A stretch of DNA of 64,000 nt, from the NCBI GenBank assembly GCA_012295275.1, contig CM022679.1:14212842-14276841 (forward strand). Direction: 5' to 3'. Positions 1-13,140 of the stretch are shown piece by piece. A model generated the notes under the pieces. It had not been told where the DNA came from and made no database searches. It saw only the letters and a program-made list of their open reading frames with translations. Source of the DNA: Chrysomallon squamiferum (lineage: Eukaryota > Mollusca > Gastropoda > Neomphalida > Peltospiridae). Position 1 is the first letter of the stretch, and each line of letters opens with the position of its first letter. The position numbers were made by a program, and so were the translations under genes.

Positions 1-153
1 CACAACAACACTGGGATCAAAATATTTTTATAATGGGCAAGGACGGTAATGACACTTGTTGAGTTGTTTTTCTTTGTCTTTTCTGAATTTTTCTCTTCTT
101 TTTTATTTCTTTTTTCTGTTGTTCTGTCTCTGGCTGTGCCCTTCCAATGCTTG

Positions 154-158
<5 letters not shown>

Positions 159-224
<66 letters not shown>

Positions 225-415
225 TTTCTTCATCACTCTTTCACTTTCATTCTCTCTCTCTCAGTGTCTGTCTTTTTCTTTCTTCCACTTCTCCAACATT
301 CTTTAGTTATCTTTAACTTCACTCCTCTGCTTTCACTTTCTCTCTATCCTTCTTTAACTTCTTCCCTTTTTTCTTGCTCTCTTTCTCTCTCTGTATCTCT
401 CTGTCTTTCTACCTC
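159..415 (+). repeat. (CT)n tract and CT-rich flank
   Basis: Perfect (CT)31 at about 159-221, then an imperfect pyrimidine-rich strand to 415. The open frames here are Leu-Ser or Arg-Glu artefacts. Confidence 0.97.
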
Positions 416-776
416 CAAATGATAACACTGAAAACAATTCTGGTCTGTAAGATGACCAATAGCTGGAAGGGACTCGCCACTGCTATGCCAATAATGTCAG
501 AGTGATTTGATATGAAGGGAAGATTAGTGTTAAATATTACACAAAACACGGCACCTGGTAATTGCTTTTTGTTACCAGTGAAGGACTCAAGTGATGCCTG
601 AAGCAGTCACACACACACACAAGGAAGAACAATGAAAGAGAAGGATTTCAATGTTGAGGAGCTGATAGTCACACAATGTGCTGTCTGTCTGTGATATAAC
701 ATATCGAAAATAAATTGTAATGTTAATTTATCTTTAAGAAATGAAATGTATTTAATAAGAATAGAAACTGTAACAA

Positions 777-815
<39 letters not shown>

Positions 816-1194
816 ATTAATTAATTAATTAATTAATTATTTAAATAAATTAGTGAAAATGAAAAAAAGAAAAGAGAAAAGGAATAAAAAAATCAACAAA
901 AAAACAAGATTATAATAATAGAACAAAAAGTAATATTGTTATAAAAAGTCATAAAAGAAAAGCTGTTCTCTGCTGTACTGTACAATAATTTTGATCAAAA
1001 AGCATAAAACAGTTGATGGATAACACTAAGATTAATGACTGACTTCAAGTGTCAATATTTCACTTGTATTTGTTACATTATTGGAAGATTCTGAGAGGCA
1101 CATTTCTGGTGTCCGCTGATTTGAACATGTTGCTAATGCACCATGAAATTCAAAAACTTGCGAGCCGCAACAGCTGAAAGTTTTTATCACACAC
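416..1194. other. No gene seen
   Basis: Mixed unique sequence at 420-720, then A-rich simple DNA. Confidence 0.6.
772..846 (+). repeat. (TAAA)n-(TTAA)n tract
   Basis: A TAAA run passes directly into a TTAA run, a compound microsatellite. Confidence 0.95.
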
Positions 1195-2330
1195 ATTTCA
1201 CAGATTAATGATTCAAAGATGTTTGATATTTGTCATAAAATTCCAGGAATCATGATTCAGGAATTTACTGTGTATTTATCTCTCTCATTATAAGAGATTA
1301 AAGTTTCAGACGGTGCCGTAATTCAGTGTAAGAAGTGTTACAAATTACTGCATAACAGGTTATTTAATTTACCATAAAAATAGCCAATTCTCACAACAGT
1401 GGGTATCGATTGTTAATTCATATTAAACAGTTCTCTCTGAGTATTAAAGTTTACTGTAAGAAGATATATAGAGTAATACATGTCCGGTTACTCGACTCAT
1501 CAATTTTGATATGAGAATATACTGAGAATCAATTCATTATCATACATATATTTCCGAATATGAAATGCCAGTGTAAAAAAATATATATATGTAGATTAAT
1601 CAGTGAAATATTATTTAATTAACCATAAAATTCCACAATCATGATATAATAATGCAGTTTAGTATTTATACCTTAATAATTAGGGATTAATTCTGAGTCA
1701 GTGTCATAACTAAACAAGATTAATAAGTGAAAAATTATTTAATTAAACATAAGATTTAAAAACAGAAACTGTGTGAGGACATAGTCATGACTGACTTATA
1801 CACAATAAATAAATTTTACAAGGTCATAATGCAGTATGAAATTCTGTAGTGAGACGGTAACATGCATCAGTGCTTCACAAATTATTTATTATTTAATTTA
1901 GCATAATATTCAGCCAGCATAATATCCTGCTATATTTCATATTAGCTGTCACAATGCAAAGATTAATCCACTGTCAGTGTCATAATTCAACAGGATATTT
2001 TATAGTAACAAGATTTGTGAAATAATAAATGAAAAATTATTTAATTTACCATTAAAGACAAATGTTGTAATAAGAGAATATACTGATATTTATCTCAAGT
2101 AATTTAAAGATATAATCCTAAGGCATTGATATTCCATAGCAACAAGATATACAGATTAATGAGTGAAATATTACTTAATTTGATATAAAATGTGCCAATT
2201 TTGTGATATATGAGAGTGTACACAGGATTAACTTCCACATTACATAGATTAAAGTTTTTAATATTTGAAGAATGTCTTATATATGAATTTAACCAGATGT
2301 TTGGATTAATTATGAAAAATTTCTTAATAA
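1195..2330 (+). repeat. Degenerate tandem satellite, unit about 145 bp
   Basis: A block of the form AGATTAATnAGTGAAAnATTA followed by TTTAATTnACCATAAAATTC recurs near 1347, 1599, 1723, 1876, 2024, 2157 and 2308, spacing mostly 125-155 bp. Copies are well diverged. Isolated AGATTAAT-like echoes continue to about 2.9 kb. Confidence 0.65.
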
Positions 2331-2397
2331 ACCATAAAATTCAATAATTTGATATAACACACCCATAATAATATACTAAGTATTTATTTAAGACTTA

Positions 2398-2459
2398 CAT
2401 TATCAAAGAATGTCTTAACAAGAAATTCCATTATCAAAGAATGTCTTAACAAGAAATTC
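2398..2459 (+). repeat. Perfect 31-bp tandem duplication
   Basis: Two identical, abutting copies (2398-2428 and 2429-2459) of a unit beginning CATTATCAAAGAATGTC. The identity indicates a recent event inside old satellite DNA. Confidence 0.95.
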
Positions 2460-2536
2460 TACTGTGAAAAATGGTTACTTTTTCTTATATTATAAGGATT
2501 AATTTTCTTTTTAAAATTTTAGGACAAGAAATACAA

Positions 2537-2747
2537 ATTTATACACATCTACACATACACAAGCCAACACACTCTTACACACATGTACACACATACACAC
2601 ACACACATAGGCACTCAAACACAGGCACACAATACACACAAATTCACACACTTACACATACATATAACCAAACACACACACAAACACAGGCACACACAGA
2701 CAAACACAGACACACACCTACACATGCACACATACATACATTCAAAA

Positions 2748-2780
<33 letters not shown>
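2537..2780 (+). repeat. CA-rich region with (CA)n
   Basis: Imperfect CA/CATA sequence ends in a perfect (CA) run at about 2750-2778. The His-Thr open frames are artefacts. Confidence 0.95.
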
Positions 2781-2781
<1 letters not shown>

Positions 2782-4130
2782 GAACTTCCGTTTTTATTCA
2801 ACATCATCTTGGAATTAATGACTCCAACATTTTCTTTAATTCGACGTTAAAACCCGGAGATCTCACAGCTAGTTTTTATCTGGTGAATTACACGGATTAA
2901 TGAAAGTTAACTGGTGAAGCAATGAGCTGGAATGACTAGAACACAGATAACAGTAATGACTCAATGTGAGGCATCGAAGAAAACATCTTTAAAACAAAAT
3001 CAAGTAGAGAGATCGACAAAGCGATAGTGACAAAACCGGAAGAAAATGATGAATATTTACTGATGTATTGATCTTTGTGTCAAAAATCTCATCTTTCTTT
3101 TTACTTATTTTTTTAAAAATGTTCATGAAACTTCCAAGTCTGCTAATTAAGACAATAAATATTCATGGGGAAGAAATTACTACTGGATGAAACATGGTCA
3201 GAATGTTAATGTGATGAAAAATTTCTAATAACTTTTTTCGTTTTATAAATTTTTAAATTTAAGTTTATTAAAAATGAAATGTTATTTCGATAATAAAGGT
3301 CTATGTTAATATACTCTGTACTGTGTTTAATGTACATAGAATGAAATCTGTTCAAACAATCTCAGATTTCAAACTTACTTATAAATATAAATCACTTTGT
3401 CCAAGCAAACTTTAGATATTTATTTGTTGTGTATTAAACAACTAGATTAACAAAATAGTATAATTAAAAACAAAATAATTTTAATACCAAGATGGTTTAA
3501 ACAATTCAAAATATATAGACTATATATATTAAATTAACTTTAACTTATAGTTAAAATGTTTAAGATCTATCCTCTCAAAAATTAGCTATTGAACACTGTT
3601 CTGTAATAAAGAGGAATGCAGCATAATCAAACAACAGAATCATTTCATCAACTAGTTAATTAAAAAATATCCTTAAATAAAAAACATCAAATTAACTTTT
3701 AATTTTTAAAACATATAACATTCTCCAAGCAAAAAATAAGAATTTTAATACATTTCTATAATTAAGACGACGTTTTACAAATTTGTTTAACTAAAGCTAG
3801 AATAATTTTTAACTCAATTAATTTAGTTTCTTGCACGCTGCAGTGACTGTTAAAAATCCTAAATTCTTAAGTAATAAATGACACTGAATTATACTGAGTG
3901 TCTACAGTTAGTTAGATTTATATGTGGATATAAAAGATGTCTGTGTTCTTCATGGTTTATGTACCCTAACTGAATGTAGTGTTGGCTGCCAAATAGCAAT
4001 CATAGCCAGGAATTTTAGAATTGAGCGGACCACACTAAATCAAACATGCCAACAAGAGAAATCCCCAGTTATTTATATCTGTACTAAAAAACTGCATGGA
4101 TGAATAGGTGACCAAAGTATTGAGAGAGTA

Positions 4131-4132
<2 letters not shown>

Positions 4133-4189
<57 letters not shown>

Positions 4190-4240
4190 CTGCATGTGTG
4201 TGTGTGTGTGTATTGGTGTGTGTCTGTGTCTATGAGTGAA
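4133..4240 (+). repeat. (TG)n tract
   Basis: A perfect run at about 4135-4187 and a second, interrupted run to 4230. Confidence 0.97.
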
Positions 4241-4908
4241 AAAAAAGGACAGAAACAGATTGACAGACAGATAGATGGAAAAAGAAAGAGAGCAAGAGAA
4301 AGAAAGAAAAGAAAAAAGAAATGAAAGACAAAATTCCAAACATTAATTTGTTATCAAATCATAAACAGTGAAAATTTAATAAACAGAAGATAATATTTAT
4401 CACCTATCAAGTGAAAAACATTTTCAAAAATTACCACCTAATTTACTTTATTCTTTGATGTGCACAACAAGATAACCTCCAAAAACGAAAATATTACAAA
4501 ACGTTACTTTAAATCTCCTATCAAAAAAATCTGAAAACATTAATTTTAGTGTTCTGAGCTTGTTCTCCAGCATGCACATTTCATTTTGAAAAGTTTACTT
4601 TTTCATACTGCAAACACAGGAGCTTCGTTTATTTTCGTGATAAACAAACTTTCTCAAATTGTGGATATGATTAGATCTGAGGTTACTCTGACATTTAAAA
4701 GCAGTGACAGAAACAATCAAATACAGTGATGTTGTAAAGTACACTTTAAATCTGAGTTTTTCAGTTCAAAATGAACCTAAGCTGCATAATCGGAACTTTT
4801 TATTGATAGATTGAAGTCTTCTGCACTAAAGAGGTTCCTTATAGAGCTTTTTTTTTTTTTTTTCAGTTAAAAGCAGTTTTTATATTCAGTAAAATAATGT
4901 TCAGTTTT

Positions 4909-5124
4909 ACACACACACACACACATACACACACACACACACACACATGATATGAATACGAGATTAATTTCGAAGAATTTTTATTCATTATATTTTTTAA
5001 AAATATTTATTAAAGGGATATAAAAAAGTTGAAAAAATCAAACAAAAACAACAAACAAATATACACACAAAAAATCCCAACTAAATAACAATTTATTTAA
5101 ATGACCATAAAAAAAAAAACCCCA

Positions 5125-5158
<34 letters not shown>
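4909..5158 (+). repeat. (CA)n then (AAT)n
   Basis: (CA) at 4909-4948 with one interruption; (AAT) at 5125-5158. A-rich sequence lies between. Confidence 0.95.
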
Positions 5159-5758
5159 TAAATAACAATAATAACAACAAAAAATGTATTTGTTTTAAAT
5201 ATCACTATTCTGGGCTCAATTGTTCAGATTCTGTATTTCAGTGTTTAAGTGCAATCCACAAAACTTCAGCATACATTCATTAATGACAGTTTTTTAGCTG
5301 AATAATACTACAGAAGCTGAAGATTAATTTTAAGGAAAATGTTCTCTTTCACCCGAATTTGAAGAATTCTGGGACAAATGGGCGATTATAAAACTAATCA
5401 TTAATAACGTGTATGGTTTAAATGTTCCCAGTTGACCCTCATATATAAGAACTTGTATTTTAGTTAAGTAGTCTTCAAAATGATTAATTTAGAGAAAAAG
5501 AAGAAAAAAGTTTAATCCTAGATTAAATATGGAAAAAAAGATTTTTAGATAAGATTTTATTACAAAAAAAAAAAATATATATAATGAAAGAAATAATATG
5601 GATGATGATGATTATAATAATAATAATTATAATAGACATATAACTATACAAACTAAAGAAAGAAAAATATTTAAAAAAAGTTAAGAAACAAAAATAATAT
5701 TTACAGAAAAAAACAACAACTTAATATGATTAATTAATTAATTAATTAATAAACTTAC

Positions 5759-5857
5759 CATTTTCTGGTATTAATTCTATGAGTTTCTCCAAACATTTGA
5801 TCTTTTCTGAGTGGTCCTCAGCAATTTTCAGTTTTTCTAACAATGGTGCAAGATTAT
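5759..5857 (-). CDS. Internal coding exon, unrecognised helical protein
   Basis: On the minus strand a pyrimidine-rich acceptor (TTTACTTTTTCAG) precedes a 99-nt exon that ends in AAAATG|GTAAGTTT. Only one of three frames is open. It starts with two bases completing a codon and ends with one base, and encodes about 32 residues (NLAPLLEKLKIAEDH, then SEKIKCLEKLIELIPENG). The sequence is rich in Leu, Glu and Lys with heptad-like spacing and is predicted helical. Both splice sites are strong and the codons are unlike the surrounding simple-sequence DNA. No flanking exons could be assigned; the next downstream exon would lie left of 5750 or outside the window. It may belong to the gene starting at 17888 or to a separate gene. 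Confidence 0.55.
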
Positions 5858-6036
5858 CTGAAAAAGTAAAATAAAATCTATAAGGACGGTTTACCTTTAA
5901 AAATAAAAATATATAAATAAATTTAAAAAAATATATAAAAAAAAATACAATACTGAAGCCTGAGCTTCTTTTCAAAATTATTTAATTCAACAGTTTAATA
6001 ATTAATAAGATTTTATCACTTTATTCTGTGCTAATA

Positions 6037-6038
<2 letters not shown>

Positions 6039-6074
<36 letters not shown>
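6039..6074 (+). repeat. (TG)n
   Basis: Perfect dinucleotide run. Confidence 0.95.
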
Positions 6075-6076
<2 letters not shown>

Positions 6077-6994
6077 ATATAGAGATGTGTATTTCTTGCT
6101 TATGCTTTCTTAATATAAAAAGGAAAGTGTTTCTTTCCTAACTCTTCACATTAAACAAATAAAGATATTTTGCTATTATGATTAATCAAAAGAAAAAAAA
6201 AGAAAAAAAAAGAACAAAAAAATTAAAAATAAAAATAAAGAAAGACACATTTTATACTTTACAAATGATGTCATATTTTTTAAGTCTACCAGAAATTCAA
6301 AAAAAAAAAAAATAATGGAATGTCATTCAATAACCTTTTACTGATCGATGTGCACAATGCTATTTTATTAATTTTCTGAGAGAACAAAAAATTTATTCTC
6401 AAATTTAACACATTAGCATTCATCATTTTGAATCAGAGGATGCTTGTATGGTCAAACAAAACCCTATAACTTGAGTTACATCATCATTGCAGATATACAC
6501 ATGAGCACAGCTGCAAAATCTATCACACAAAAAAACCAACATGTATCTATGTAAATGAAGATAGATTACTCATCATCACTAACTGTCACCCTTAGCACTT
6601 GCCTGAGCTCTTCTTAGATGGATGACTGATTAGATAGGTGGTCCAGGGAAAGAAGGGAAATACAGAAAAAACCCAGGAATGATCGAGAGAGGAATGCCAC
6701 AAACAGACCACCATGGACACCAGCATCTTTTCCTAAATGTGATGATGGTTTATCTTCTGTGCAATGTTCAGTGAAGTTGTCTTAAATGACAACTTTGTAT
6801 ATCTGAGAGGGACAAACTTTTGATAATTTCCATTTAACAATAGGCGATAATTTTTGTTAGGATCTTCTGATGAACAGAAAGAATATTCAAGTTTCATACT
6901 GTACTTAGTAGCATAATGTTTAAGGTATTCTGTTAAGATGATAAACTTTGTCACCTACTGTACTTTAAATCACCATTTTACTGTTGAAGTAATG

Positions 6995-6999
<5 letters not shown>

Positions 7000-7061
<62 letters not shown>
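7000..7061 (+). repeat. (AAT)n
   Basis: Perfect trinucleotide run of about 20 units. Confidence 0.95.
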
Positions 7062-7639
7062 TAATGAAAAATAAAATGTTAAAGGAAAAACTAAATTAAT
7101 CTTTTTATAATTAAACCAATAAAAATTATATTTTGTAAGACTATAAGTCTAAGTCCTTTACTTTTACTTCTCTGAAGAAAAAATAATAAAAGTGAAGAAA
7201 TAAGACAAAAATTGTTCATTCATAAAACAGTCAGTTTGAAATAAATGTAGTTTGTCTTTGTGCTTTTCTTTATTATTTGCAAAAACATTTATCTTAACAC
7301 TTGCCCTTAACAAGGACAGATTCTATAAATGAAAGTTTTTGAAATCAGGATCAAAACTAATCTAAAACCTCTTAATAATGTCATTAAACGGTGTCCTTAT
7401 TAATAAATCACTTGGCAAAAATCAATAAACAATTAAAAATCTCCCACAAGAAACTGCTAACATTTAGTCAATTATTTACTGAATTTTAATTGAAAGTGCT
7501 AAAATGGTGGCAACTAGAAAATGAATTGAACAGTGTGTGCTATAACAAAAAAAATCTTTATTAGTTACTGTTGGATGAACAAATGGATTTGCTCCAGAAC
7601 TTATTTCAATTTGCACAGTTAATGTCCATTAAGCAGACG

Positions 7640-7850
7640 ATGCTTTAACTAAATATGTGCTTGGCCATGCAAGACTTGAACTTGGGGCCACTGAAGGACT
7701 GAACCAGTAAGACATTTTATGGTCCCAGTGAAAATTGAGAAAATTAATTACTGAAATCGTTAAGACTGAAAGAGGTTTTGTTAATTAATTAATTCAGTTA
7801 GCCATTCTGAGGGCTATGGATTACAGAATCAATCCGAAAACATGTCAGTG
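7640..7850. mobile_element. Weak tRNA-SINE head fragments
   Basis: GGATTACAGAATCAATCC (from about 7819) matches the B-box segment of the 38.7-kb SINE with one change. AAGACTTGAACTTGGGGCC (about 7671) looks like an inverted, eroded B box. Both are short, so the assignment is tentative. Confidence 0.3.
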
Positions 7851-8036
7851 AATCTGCATGGAGTAGGAAAATGCTTTTAGGAAATAAATGAAATATGTTT
7901 ATTGGTAGTGTAACCTTTCACACGACACCATTTTGATTAAATTAATTATTTTTCTTTCTCTCTCTCTTGAACAAACATACACACATTCTCATAAATATTA
8001 ACTCTCTCATTGTCTTTATCTATTTGTACATGCTAG

Positions 8037-8101
8037 CACACATACACACACACACACACACACACATATCTTTTCTCTTATTTTTTTTTTTTTTTTTTTT
8101 T
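8037..8101 (+). repeat. (CA)n and poly(T)
   Basis: (CA) to 8067 and T22 at 8080-8101. Confidence 0.95.
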
Positions 8102-8285
8102 AAATGCTGATGACATGTCTGAATGATAAAAGCTATTGCCCTTTCAGGACATTTCATTTGTTTTTGTTGTTTTTTAATTTTAAAAATGTCTGAGTTTGAT
8201 AAATTCATTTTGATCAGTAGGGGGAAACTGTTTGTGAATAGTTTCATAGAAATTAAATGTTTTATAAATGTTTTTTTTTTTCACA

Positions 8286-8558
8286 GCAGTTTGGTTGTAG
8301 CTCAGTTTTCAGAATACTGTGTCAATCACCTGAACTATTTTCCTTTGCCAATCAGTTATCACAATGCTGATTATGCTCGTTACTGTCTATGGGAAGGTAA
8401 ATATAAAGGATTCTTGCTTGTTAACTGATGAGTATATCTTGGAATGGAAGCAGCTGGTTTTTCCCTTTGATCATGCTTACATAATAAAACAGAAGCTTGA
8501 CATCAATGAACTGTTAATATTAAAATGTGTTGAGGTTATTTAACATTCATCAACTCAT
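8286..8558 (+). mobile_element. Diverged molluscan tRNA-type SINE, near full length
   Basis: A tRNA-like head (GGTTGTAGCTCAGTT) is followed by a core CTGTCTATGGGAAGGTAAA, TATAAAGGATTCTTGCTTG, AAGCAGCTGGTTTTTCCC, and a tail AAAATGTGTTGAGGTTATTT. The same blocks in the same order occur at 38.6-39.0 kb. The strand between a TTTTTTCACAG and GAAG|GTAAAT looks like an exon but is explained by the SINE. Confidence 0.6.
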
Positions 8559-9007
8559 TTTGTAGTCACATCAATTGAAACTTCCTTATACAAGCATTGA
8601 TTAATGTCTTGATGAAACTGACTTTATCTATGTTTGTAGCTAGTATCTTTACTTATTTCCAGATTCTACTATCTCAGATGCTTACAATTTATATCATTGT
8701 CTCACTAAAATTAATTTAAAGTTGTTTGATTTAAGATATGATGATAATTCATTCTATGTGAACAATAATAATAATTAGAAATTATTAATCTGCATGTGCA
8801 GATATGCACATGCTTGACTGGATGTACGTATGTGTGTGCATGCATGTGTATCATTAATACAACCATGGCTACAAATTGAATTGACTAGATACATCTGTAC
8901 AAGTAAAGAAAGTTAAGAATTTACATAATTAAGTACTATGAGGTGATTACTGGTGAACTTTTAACCCTATGGTACCTCAGGATGTTGCTAACCTCTGTAA
9001 TAATAAT

Positions 9008-9225
9008 TTAATATATTTCTAACAACAACAAAATAGTTTAATATACTTCAAAGAACTATAAAACAGCTAGTGTATTTCTGTCAACCATGTAATAATTGAA
9101 TATATTTTTGTAATTGTTGAATATATTTCTAACAACTGTATTATAGCTCTATCAACCATGTAATAACTGAATATATTTCTAACAACTATGTAATAGCTAA
9201 ATATACCATTAACAACTGCGTGCTA
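9008..9225 (+). repeat. Degenerate tandem repeat, unit about 50 bp
   Basis: TGAATATATTTCTAACAAC and CAACCATGTAATAA blocks recur through the interval, the clearest pair 50 bp apart (9126 and 9176). Confidence 0.65.
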
Positions 9226-10809
9226 CTTGAGTAAGGTTTTCGGTTAAAATGGTCCTGTTCTACCAGTCACTGATGCCTGCTGTCTGCAGGACAAATATAG
9301 CTCAGAGCTGTTTGTTTGCAAACATGCCAGAAATGAGGAATACTTTTAAAAACTGCAACTGTCAAAACATCTATGTTGTTAGAAAACAACATCCGTGACA
9401 GCCTGTGTCTATTTGGAGATGTTCTGACCTAGCTGTTTTCATTAATGCTCCTTGCATGCTAGAAACACAAGACATTTCCATAAATCACATTTGTTCCCAG
9501 ATTCATCAGCAACTTGTTATTTCTGTATAACAATTCTGGTGGAAGTATTTTAATCTAGATATAATTTAATGTATGTGTATATATACAAAAGACAGCTTAC
9601 CTACATGTGTGCACAAATATTCTCACATAAACAGAAGCAGAGTCATATTCAGTGATGATAAGTATTTGTCAGTGAAAATAATTTATGAGATTAATGTATC
9701 AAATGATTCAAACGAAAAATATTTTTAGAAATGATTCGTTAATAATGTAACTGATAACATCACATGAAAGACAGCTTTTTAGATTAAATTCTTTATTATG
9801 ATGTGCAGATTAAAAAAAATAAAGAAGATAAAAACAAAACAAAAAAAAAATGAAACATTATTATGATAGAAGATAATGGTTTTCATCCTGCAAAAACCCA
9901 GGACAAAGGCACAATAATGTTCATTTTTAAATGAAAGAAGTTAAAACAAAATGGTTGTTATGCTGTTGCTGATGATAATGGAAATAAAAGTAATGATGGT
10001 AATCAGAAATTTATTATTTATTTTTCTATTTAAAACTTTTGAACATAATATATATATTTTTAAATTATTTATTTATTTATTTATTTATGTTTGTTTGTTT
10101 GTTTAACTTATTAAGATTTATAAAAAAATATAAAATCTCTTATTTATCTTATGATTCAAGCATTTCAATAATTAGTTTACAGCACAAACAAAATTGTTTG
10201 AAAATAATGTTACATGTATCATCCATAACTCTATCCATTTTTAAATATACATTTAGGTGTGCTTTTTAGATGCAGTCATTTTACTATGGTGTGTGAATGG
10301 TCAGAATAAAATTGAAAAAACATTGTAACTTCTTGATTTTAATTCATAGACTGAATTGTCACTTTGTATTTCATTACAAAACACATATAGCTTATGCTTC
10401 AAATTATACAATTAAGAATAATACATTTAAAAAAAACAGGATACATTATAACATGTGTACATCATTTGTTTAATGATCAGAAAGCAAGGATTTCATATTT
10501 TAACCACTGCTATGTATATATATACAAACAAACCATGTATTGACAGTACAACTAAAATAAATAAAAGCTGTTTATACATTACAAAAATAAATATATTCAT
10601 TTATAACAAACATAATGCTAGCTACAACATTATGTCTTCACTCAGACACCATTAAACAGATGACTTGTCAAAAAAAAAACCAGCATACAGAACTCACACA
10701 AGCCTTGGTGAGAGAAAGATTAATTGATTTAGAATAAAATTTAAAAAAGTTCTGAAAATTCAGATTTAATTGGGAAATGTTTAAAACCACTATATCCTTC
10801 TCATCCCTT

Positions 10810-11350
10810 TTTTTTTTCACCTCATAGTTGAAGCCACTGAAACTTCTAGAAATGACAACTAGGAAGGATGTGCCAGAACCTTTGCAGTGTAAAGCCCTGA
10901 TAAACTGTTTTGGATTGGATTCTTTTGTCAGTCTGTGTCTAATCCTTTAACACACAAACACGGCTAAACCCAGACTCCTGGTCTGTGTATCCAGGACATT
11001 CAGTGGACTGTAAGCTGGTTTCAAAATGGCTCAATGATTGATTGATCTCCCACCAAATCCATTTTGCTGGTGTTGTCCAGCGATAATTAACAGGATTAAG
11101 ACACGTTCCACTCAAAGGCCATTAACTGTGTGAAAAATCAAAGGACAACAACACACACACACACACTTGTTGTTGCCTGGTCAGTCAGCTGCTACAAGCT
11201 AATGACCACCGTCTTGAGAGGGGAAACCAGAAATTAACTGACCAATAAGTTGCCTCTTGTTCTTTGATCAAGTGGCTTGTTGGAGGTGAATCAATGAACA
11301 TCAAGATAAAAACAATTTTCTTGGATGATCTGCTTCAGTGTGTGTTAGTT
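10810..11350. promoter_or_regulatory. Complex-sequence island, possible intronic regulatory DNA
   Basis: About 540 bp with almost no simple repeat apart from a short (CA) run, amid heavily repetitive DNA. It contains TGATTGATTGAT (11035-11046), an Exd/Pbx-type motif, CGATAATTAAC nearby, and a small CAACAACA...TTGTTGTTG inverted repeat around the (CA) run. No open frame is convincing. Confidence 0.2.
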
Positions 11351-11462
11351 TATCTGTATCTGATTTTGTACTGACACACAAATATCTTGCTGAAAATAAC
11401 CAGAATTATTTTAGGTTATTTTTGTTTGATTTTTTAGAATTAATTTACTTTTACATATATCA

Positions 11463-11466
<4 letters not shown>

Positions 11467-11501
<35 letters not shown>

Positions 11502-11502
11502 C
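11467..11502 (+). repeat. Poly(T), about 35 nt
   Basis: Uninterrupted T run; no element body precedes it that would mark a retrotransposon end. Confidence 0.95.
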
Positions 11503-13120
11503 TGTTATAATTAAACTGACTTATAAAATGTCTTTTGTATTTTTAGGCACAAAACAGAATGAATGTTAGTAATGGATTGGTACATCTTTTTGTACATTCC
11601 AATCAATATTGTATTTAAAAAAACAACATTCAGTTGTAAAACATTTTTTGTTTACAGTTTAGAAATAAATACACGTAGTTTAAATTTAACATACATAATT
11701 TAGTTAAACTGTCTTTTATCTTTTCAGATAAGTCTGACAAATCTAGGCACTGCCAACTGAGTTGCAGATTTTTTATTTTTTTTATTTCTGTAAAAAATAA
11801 GATTTTTTTTTTTTTTTTTTTAATGTAAACAACATTTATTTTAGAAATTTAAATCAACAAAGACCATTATTTGGTATTAGCCATTATTGTATTTTAAGCT
11901 CTTTTTAAATCCTTTAATTTAAAGACATTTAAAGCAGCCTTATTGCACTGCAATGCTGTGACATTTAACTCATATTTCAAGATTTCTTTAGCTTAGTGCA
12001 CAATCAGTTTCAATATTTCAAACATTATTTTTCAATTAAATGTTGCTGGGATGGATATCTTTTTTAAATTTAATTTTTTAATTTTTTTTAATTTATTTAT
12101 AATTATTATTATTTTTTTTTTTTTAAAAAAAAAACAGAAAAATAAAACCATTGTTAATGTGCAAAATACTTTCTCTAGACAACTGATTCATGTTGGCTAA
12201 TATTATAAACCATATTTTGCAACTCACTGCTAAATTTCATTGTTGTAGTGGTAAATAAAAAAATAATTATATGTGTCTGTAAAGTGTCTGTGAAATGTCC
12301 ATAAAGTGCATGCTATTTATATGATATGTATGTACACACTGACACACATTATAATGTACATGTATTATATGGAATGTGTTTCAATATATTCATAATAATA
12401 TTAGCCTATTAGAGAGAACAAAATATAAACTCTTAAAATTTCTTTTCAAACACCACTTCCAAATAGGAATAATTACCACCATCATTTTTAAGTTTATGAT
12501 TTAACTTCTGAAACTTCTATCCTACTGAAACTGGATCATATTGTTAAAAAAACAAAAACATTCTGGAAATAATTTTAGTAAATTGATGTTAGACTGAAAC
12601 TGGTCAAGAATAATTAGGTGAAGAAAACATTTAACTTAGTTTCAGCACAAGTTTACTTAAGTTATATCAGGCAGGTTTAGATCTTTCTTTGAGCATCCAA
12701 GCAATGAATTAATGACTAAATAAATGACTTTTTAACAACACCTTGGAATAACCTCAGCAAGAAGGGATATCTTATGTTTTAGATAACTCTGCATTTTTAA
12801 AAATACAACATAATTAAAAAAAAAAAAATTAAAATTATAAAAAATAAATAAAAAAGCAATACTGAACATTATTGTTCATTTTTTTTTTTTTTTTTTCACT
12901 TTCAGATTTTTATATGTTAAAAAAAAAAAAAATCAAAGGTTAATACTGATGATTCATGCTTGGAACTGGAAGAAAAAATAATAATAAAAAAAAAGGTAGA
13001 TGAAACTTTAGCATATTTTTTAGTTCAGGTATGAGACCGTACACCTGATCACAATCATGGACATCTTTACACCATCTTTATCAAAGTAACCATGACATTT
13101 AGCTGTAACCTCTTTCTTAG

Positions 13121-13140
13121 AAAGGTGAAAAATCACCTTT
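13121..13140. repeat. Perfect 8-bp-arm inverted repeat
   Basis: AAAGGTGA, a four-A loop, then TCACCTTT. Not followed by T runs and not in a gene. Confidence 0.8.

Larger units (their letters stand above)
2781..5758. other. No gene seen
   Basis: AT-rich unique DNA with the microsatellites listed; likely the intron or 3' side of the 5.8-kb exon. Confidence 0.55.
5858..8285. other. Presumed intron left of the minus-strand exon
   Basis: It holds microsatellites and a 73-codon minus frame (6733-6954) that has an acceptor-like start but no donor and a stop; it was not accepted as an exon. Confidence 0.45.

Noticed and set aside
4073-4339. Frames with His-Thr or Cys-Val repeats
   Set aside because: Translation of (CA)/(TG) microsatellites; the same applies at 2.5, 21.2, 28.0, 35.5, 41.1 and 61.3 kb.
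6733-6954. 73-codon minus frame that could be an exon near the 5.8-kb exon
   Set aside because: Acceptor-like start but an internal stop, no donor and no family resemblance.
8286-8397. Apparent plus-strand exon between TTTTTTCACAG and GAAG|GTAAAT
   Set aside because: The same blocks occur in the SINE at 38.6-39.0 kb, so the sequence is a SINE and the splice sites are coincidental.
13121-13140. Rho-independent-type terminator
   Set aside because: The host is eukaryotic and no T run follows the hairpin.
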